From the NCBI RefSeq assembly GCF_003461955.1, contig NZ_QTYB01000006.1, positions 101,990 to 165,989 on the forward strand: a DNA stretch of 64,000 bases. The letters are read 5' to 3'. Positions 60,664 to 64,000 of this stretch are shown here, one piece after another. Source of the DNA: Ruminococcus sp. AM36-2AA (GTDB lineage Bacteria > Bacillota > Clostridia > Lachnospirales > Lachnospiraceae). The translations under genes and the position numbers were made by a program. Below the pieces are notes generated by a model. That model saw nothing but the letters and a program-made list of their open reading frames with translations, ran no database searches and was not told where the DNA came from. Positions within the stretch are counted from its first letter, which is position 1. Every line of letters begins with the position of its first letter.

Positions 60664-62577
60664 ATGAGAATCACAGATCTGCTTGACAAACGAAGCATAT
60701 CGCTGGATGCAGCACCGAAGACAAAATCCGAAGCGCTGGACATGGCCGTAGATCTTATGGTAAAAAGCGAAAAGATCAGCGACCGGGATGCTTATCGGAA
60801 ACAGGTGTATTTAAGAGAGGAAGAAAGTACAACAGGAATCGGTGAGGGAATCGCCATTCCCCATGGAAAATGTGATGCGGTAAAGAAACCGGGACTTGCT
60901 GCCATGGTAGTAAAAAACGGCGTGGAATTTGAGGCACTGGACGATGAGCCGGTTACGCTCCTTTTCCTGATCGCGGCACCGAATACAGAAGACAACATTC
61001 ATCTGGATGTACTCAGCAAACTTTCCGTGATGCTGATGGATGATAATTTTACAGAGTCCTTACGTAACGCGAAATCTGTAGATGAATTTATGGAGATCAT
61101 CGACAAGGCAGATGATGAGAAAAAAGATATCGACGAGAGACTGGCAGATACAGGAAGTTCCGAAGGAGCCAGAGCCAGACTGCTGGCAGTTACTTCATGC
61201 CCCACAGGTATTGCCCACACCTACATGGCAGCAGAAGGACTGGAAAAAGCAGCGAAGGCGAAAGACTGTTTCATTAAAATAGAGACAAGAGGCTCCGGCG
61301 GAGCAAAAAATGTACTTACGGATCAGGAGATCCAGGAAGCAGACTGCATTATCGTAGCAGCAGATGCCAAGGTCCCCATGGACCGTTTCGATGGAAAGAA
61401 AGTCATCGAATGTCAGGTTTCCGACGGAATCAGCAAGGCAGACCAACTGGTTGACCGTGCCATTTCCGGAGATGTTCCGATATATCATGCGGCAGCAGGC
61501 AGCCAGAGTTCTTCCTCAAATGCAAAAGCAGGCGGCGGAGCAGGCCACAAGATCTACATGCAGCTGATGAACGGTGTATCTCATATGCTTCCACTGGTTG
61601 TTGGCGGTGGTATCCTGATCGCCCTTGCATTTCTGATCGATGGTTTAAGCGTAGATTTAAGTTCCCTTCCGGCAGACCAGAGAGCAAACTTTGGTACCAT
61701 CACACCGGTAGCGGCTGTTCTGAAAAATATTGGTGGAACCGCATTTGGGTTCATGCTTCCTGTACTGGCCGGCTTTATCGCAATGGCTATCGGTGACAGA
61801 CCGGCACTTGCAGTTGGCCTTGTAGGCGGTATGATCGCAGCAAACGGAAAATCCGGTTTTCTTGGAGCTCTTCTTGCAGGTTTCCTTGCAGGATATCTGA
61901 TCCTGGGACTTCGTAAAGTCTGTGATAAACTTCCGGAAGCTCTGGAAAAAATCGCACCGGTACTGATCTATCCGGTTGTTGGTGTCCTTCTTATGGGACT
62001 TTGTATGACATTCATTGTAGAGCCGATCATGGGTGGTATCAATACAGGATTAAATAATGCCTTGACAGGCATGGGAAATTCAAGTAAAGTAATTTTAGGA
62101 CTGGTTCTCGGTGGCATGATGGCCATTGATATGGGAGGCCCGTTCAACAAAGCAGCATATGTATTTGGTACAGCGGCCATTGCGGCAGGTAACTATGACA
62201 TTATGGCAGCAGTTATGGTAGGAGGCATGACTCCTCCATGTGCTATCGCACTTGCATCCCTGCTGTTTAAAGACAAATTTACAAAAGAAGAGCGTGAGGC
62301 AGGACCGACCAACTTTATCATGGGACTTGCATTTATCACAGAAGGAGCCATTCCTTTTGCGGCATCTGACCCGATCCATGTACTCCCGTCCTGCATCGTC
62401 GGCTCCGCAATAGCAGGAGCGATCTCCATGTTCTTCAACTGTACACTGATGGCACCACACGGCGGAATCTTCGTATTCCCGGTTGTAGGTAATGCACTGA
62501 TGTATCTGGTTGCACTGGTTGTCGGAACTCTGATCTCAGCAATACTTCTCGGTGTACTGAAGAAAAAAGTTGCTTAA
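60664..62577 (+). CDS. fruA: PTS fructose transporter subunit IIABC
   Basis: A 637-residue fusion. IIA-Fru (1-150) has its phosphoryl-accepting His67 in GIAIPHGKCDAV. IIB-Fru (about 172-270) has Cys179 in VTSCPTGIAHTYMAAEG. IIC (about 300-637) has eight or so membrane helices (LPLVVGGGILIALAFLID; GDRPALAVGLVGGMIAANG; GMTPPCAIALASLLF). It imports fructose as fructose 1-phosphate using HPr~P. A dedicated HPr gene follows 38 bases downstream. Confidence 0.96.
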   Translation: MRITDLLDKRSISLDAAPKTKSEALDMAVDLMVKSEKISDRDAYRKQVYLREEESTTGIGEGIAIPHGKCDAVKKPGLAAMVVKNGVEFEALDDEPVTLLFLIAAPNTEDNIHLDVLSKLSVMLMDDNFTESLRNAKSVDEFMEIIDKADDEKKDIDERLADTGSSEGARARLLAVTSCPTGIAHTYMAAEGLEKAAKAKDCFIKIETRGSGGAKNVLTDQEIQEADCIIVAADAKVPMDRFDGKKVIECQVSDGISKADQLVDRAISGDVPIYHAAAGSQSSSSNAKAGGGAGHKIYMQLMNGVSHMLPLVVGGGILIALAFLIDGLSVDLSSLPADQRANFGTITPVAAVLKNIGGTAFGFMLPVLAGFIAMAIGDRPALAVGLVGGMIAANGKSGFLGALLAGFLAGYLILGLRKVCDKLPEALEKIAPVLIYPVVGVLLMGLCMTFIVEPIMGGINTGLNNALTGMGNSSKVILGLVLGGMMAIDMGGPFNKAAYVFGTAAIAAGNYDIMAAVMVGGMTPPCAIALASLLFKDKFTKEEREAGPTNFIMGLAFITEGAIPFAASDPIHVLPSCIVGSAIAGAISMFFNCTLMAPHGGIFVFPVVGNALMYLVALVVGTLISAILLGVLKKKVA

Positions 62578-62615
62578 ATTTTAAAATTAAAAATAAAAAC
62601 CTGGAGGATAAAAAA

Positions 62616-62873
62616 ATGAAAGAATTCAAGTATGTAGTAACAGATAACGAAGGAATCCATGCACGTCCGGCAGGAGAGCTTGTGAAACTTGTAAAAGGCT
62701 TCGAGTCCAAGATCACAATCGAGAAAGACGGTAAGACTGTAGAGTGCAGAAAGCTTCTTGCACTTATGGGACTTGGCGTAAAGAAAGGCCATGAGGTTAC
62801 CTTCACATTCGATGGTGCAGACGAGGATGCAGCATACGAGGCAGTAAGCAAATTCATGCAGGAGAACCTGTAA
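62616..62873 (+). CDS. HPr-like phosphocarrier protein lacking Ser46
   Basis: An 85-residue HPr. The phosphocarrier His15 is intact in GIHARPAG. The regulatory Ser46 of Firmicutes HPr (motif LKSIMGVMSLG) is Lys46 here (CRKLLALMGLG). It should thus carry phosphate from enzyme I to FruA, but could not be phosphorylated by HPr kinase or act with CcpA. Its place between fruA and fruR suggests a fructose-dedicated HPr, functionally like FPr of enteric bacteria. AGGAGG-like site GGAGGA precedes the ATG. Confidence 0.92.
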   Translation: MKEFKYVVTDNEGIHARPAGELVKLVKGFESKITIEKDGKTVECRKLLALMGLGVKKGHEVTFTFDGADEDAAYEAVSKFMQENL

Positions 62874-62943
62874 TTTCTGAATGAGTGAACAGAAGACATC
62901 CCGGTCCGGCTGATCGGGGTGTCTTTTTTAAAGGAGGAAAAAC

Positions 62944-63687
62944 ATGCTGACGGAGCAGAGATATGAGATCATACTCGGCCTTCTCAGAGAAAAAAACAGT
63001 GTCACGGTAACAGAACTGAAAGATATCCTGAATGCATCGGAATCCACGGTTCGCAGAGATATCACAGCACTTTACAAGGCAGGAAAACTGACCAGGGTTT
63101 TTGGCGGCGCAGTGGCACTGGAGCATACAGTCAATGCTTATGAGCCTACTGTAGCCCAAAAATCCGAGCTTAATATCGAGGAAAAAAAGAAGATCGCAGC
63201 TTATGCGGCATCTCTGATCCAGCCGGAGGATTTTGTATATCTGGATGCGGGAACGACGACCGGATATATGCTGGAACATCTTAACGGCTCCAGGGCGACT
63301 TTTGTGACCAACGGTGTTTCCCATGCAAGGACCCTGGCCCAGATGGGAATCCGTGTGCTGCTGATCGGCGGGGAGTTGAAAGGCTCCACGGAAGCGGTGA
63401 TCGGAAGCCAGGCCATGCAGATGCTGAAGAATTATCATTTTACCAAGGGCTTTTTTGGAACCAACGGAATGACCCAGAGAGAAGGCTTTACCACACCGGA
63501 GGCCAATGAGGCACTGGTAAAACGAACAGCTATGGAGCAGTGCCTGGAAAAATATGTAGTGTCCGACAGTTCCAAATTCGGACAGATCAGTGCGGTGACG
63601 TTCTTTTCATTTGAAGGGGCGGTAATCCTGACGGAAAACTGTTCCAGAGAATATAAGGACTGCAGAAATATTCAGATCGTATCATAG
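62944..63687 (+). CDS. fruR: DeoR family regulator of the fructose operon
   Basis: A 247-residue repressor. N-terminal winged helix (RYEIILGLLREKNSVTVTEL; ASESTVRRDITALYKAGKL) and a C-terminal sugar-phosphate-sensing domain (DFVYLDAGTTTGYML, FVTNGVSHARTLA, VLLIGGELKGSTEAVIG). Fructose 1-phosphate is the usual effector for this group. AAAGGAGG precedes the ATG. Unusually it is the last rather than the first gene of the operon. Confidence 0.92.
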   Translation: MLTEQRYEIILGLLREKNSVTVTELKDILNASESTVRRDITALYKAGKLTRVFGGAVALEHTVNAYEPTVAQKSELNIEEKKKIAAYAASLIQPEDFVYLDAGTTTGYMLEHLNGSRATFVTNGVSHARTLAQMGIRVLLIGGELKGSTEAVIGSQAMQMLKNYHFTKGFFGTNGMTQREGFTTPEANEALVKRTAMEQCLEKYVVSDSSKFGQISAVTFFSFEGAVILTENCSREYKDCRNIQIVS

Positions 63688-63712
63688 AAAATTATAAAAT
63701 GAAAAGATTATA

Positions 63713-63754
63713 AAAAAACCGGTTTGGAAGAAAATTCTTCGGAACCGGTTTTTG
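63713..63754. terminator. Terminator between fruR and the last gene
   Basis: AAAAACCGGTT and AACCGGTTTTT, extended by GGAAG/CTTC pairs near the tip (about 63714-63730 and 63737-63754). Symmetric A and T runs make it bidirectional for the convergent genes. Confidence 0.85.
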
Positions 63755-63757
63755 CGA

Positions 63758-64000
63758 TCAGTTTTCCTTGGAGATCATGGATTCCAGATCTTCCACAGAA
63801 ATGTCTTTCTTATGCATCAGTTTGAGAAGACGTTTCAGCTCTGCGGCTTCTTCTGCTTTCTTGGCTGCTTTATGAATTTCCTCCAGCTGAGCTGCAAGAG
63901 CAGTTTTCTCATCTTCCAGAGCTGCAATCTTCTCTGTGTAGGCAGCAATCTTGGAATCTACTTTGGAAATCTTTTCGTTCAGTACTTCTACTTTGGTACG
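63758..64000 (-). CDS. Coiled-coil protein, C-terminal part (truncated by window edge)
   Basis: The minus-strand frame is open for 80 codons from the window edge to TGA at 63758-63760. The sequence has clear heptads (VEVLNEKISKVDSKIAAYTEKIAALEDEKTALAAQL in pieces), then KAAKKAEEAAELKRLLKLM, and ends DISVEDLESMISKEN. It is soluble and helical, with no family I can name. Small clostridial proteins of this kind exist as hypothetical proteins. Start lies outside the window. Confidence 0.75.
   Translation of the reverse strand, partial: RTKVEVLNEKISKVDSKIAAYTEKIAALEDEKTALAAQLEEIHKAAKKAEEAAELKRLLKLMHKKDISVEDLESMISKEN

Overview
The window is a piece of a low-to-moderate GC Gram-positive anaerobe, most likely a gut Lachnospiraceae (Blautia-like). 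This rests on the gene set and order: a Firmicutes rimP-nusA-ylxR-ylxQ-infB-rbfA-nrnA-truB-ribF-rpsO-pnp run, pyruvate phosphate dikinase, an oxygen-sensitive NrdG, alpha2-type glycyl-tRNA synthetase, DUF5662 and DUF1292 proteins, and consensus sigma-A promoters (TTGACA/TATAAT) with strong AGGAGG ribosome sites. The species call is inference. I see no prophage, insertion sequence, rRNA or CRISPR array; one tRNA is present.

Layout. 1-5.5 kb: the end of pheA, a DUF815 ATPase, and a polyphosphate pair (Ppx/GppA-HD protein and Ppk1). 5.7-7.6 kb: a secreted metallo-beta-lactamase-fold protein on the minus strand and a yefM-yoeB toxin-antitoxin pair with a textbook promoter and operator. 7.6-8.3 kb: tRNA-Glu(CTC) and a striking 122-bp element that folds into a gap-free four-way junction. 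8.3-12.6 kb: a type IIA topoisomerase pair, followed by the decayed tail of an ABC-transporter ATPase. 13-24 kb: the translation/RNA operon, with structured leaders before rpsO and pnp. 24-36 kb: dut, a DUF1292 protein, exoA, a GH13 debranching-like protein whose catalytic residues are lost and whose end overlaps a DUF5662 gene, an M16C peptidase, era, recO and glyQS.

36-44 kb is an alpha-galactoside unit: AraC-type regulator, lipoprotein binding protein, two permeases, GH36 alpha-galactosidase, and a convergent mutarotase-like gene; the transporter ATPase is not encoded here. 44-49 kb holds ppdK, a membrane-anchored HELSH zinc-protease-like protein and a second-type RsmH-like methyltransferase. 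49-54 kb is a tightly packed four-gene catabolic operon (NicX/M29-like enzyme, PucR regulator, NCS1 permease, M20 hydrolase) with no obvious described substrate. 54-59.5 kb: GtrA, MATE exporter, a DUF1858 redox-disulfide protein bracketed by related palindromes, and pabA-pabB-pabC for 4-aminobenzoate. 59.6-63.7 kb: a fructose operon fruK-fruA-HPr-fruR, in which HPr keeps His15 but has Lys at position 46. The window ends inside a coiled-coil gene on the minus strand.

Best leads for something undescribed are the four-way-junction element (7944-8065), the NicX/PucR/NCS1/M20 operon, the catalytically dead GH13 protein, the Ser46-less HPr and the palindrome-flanked DUF1858 gene.
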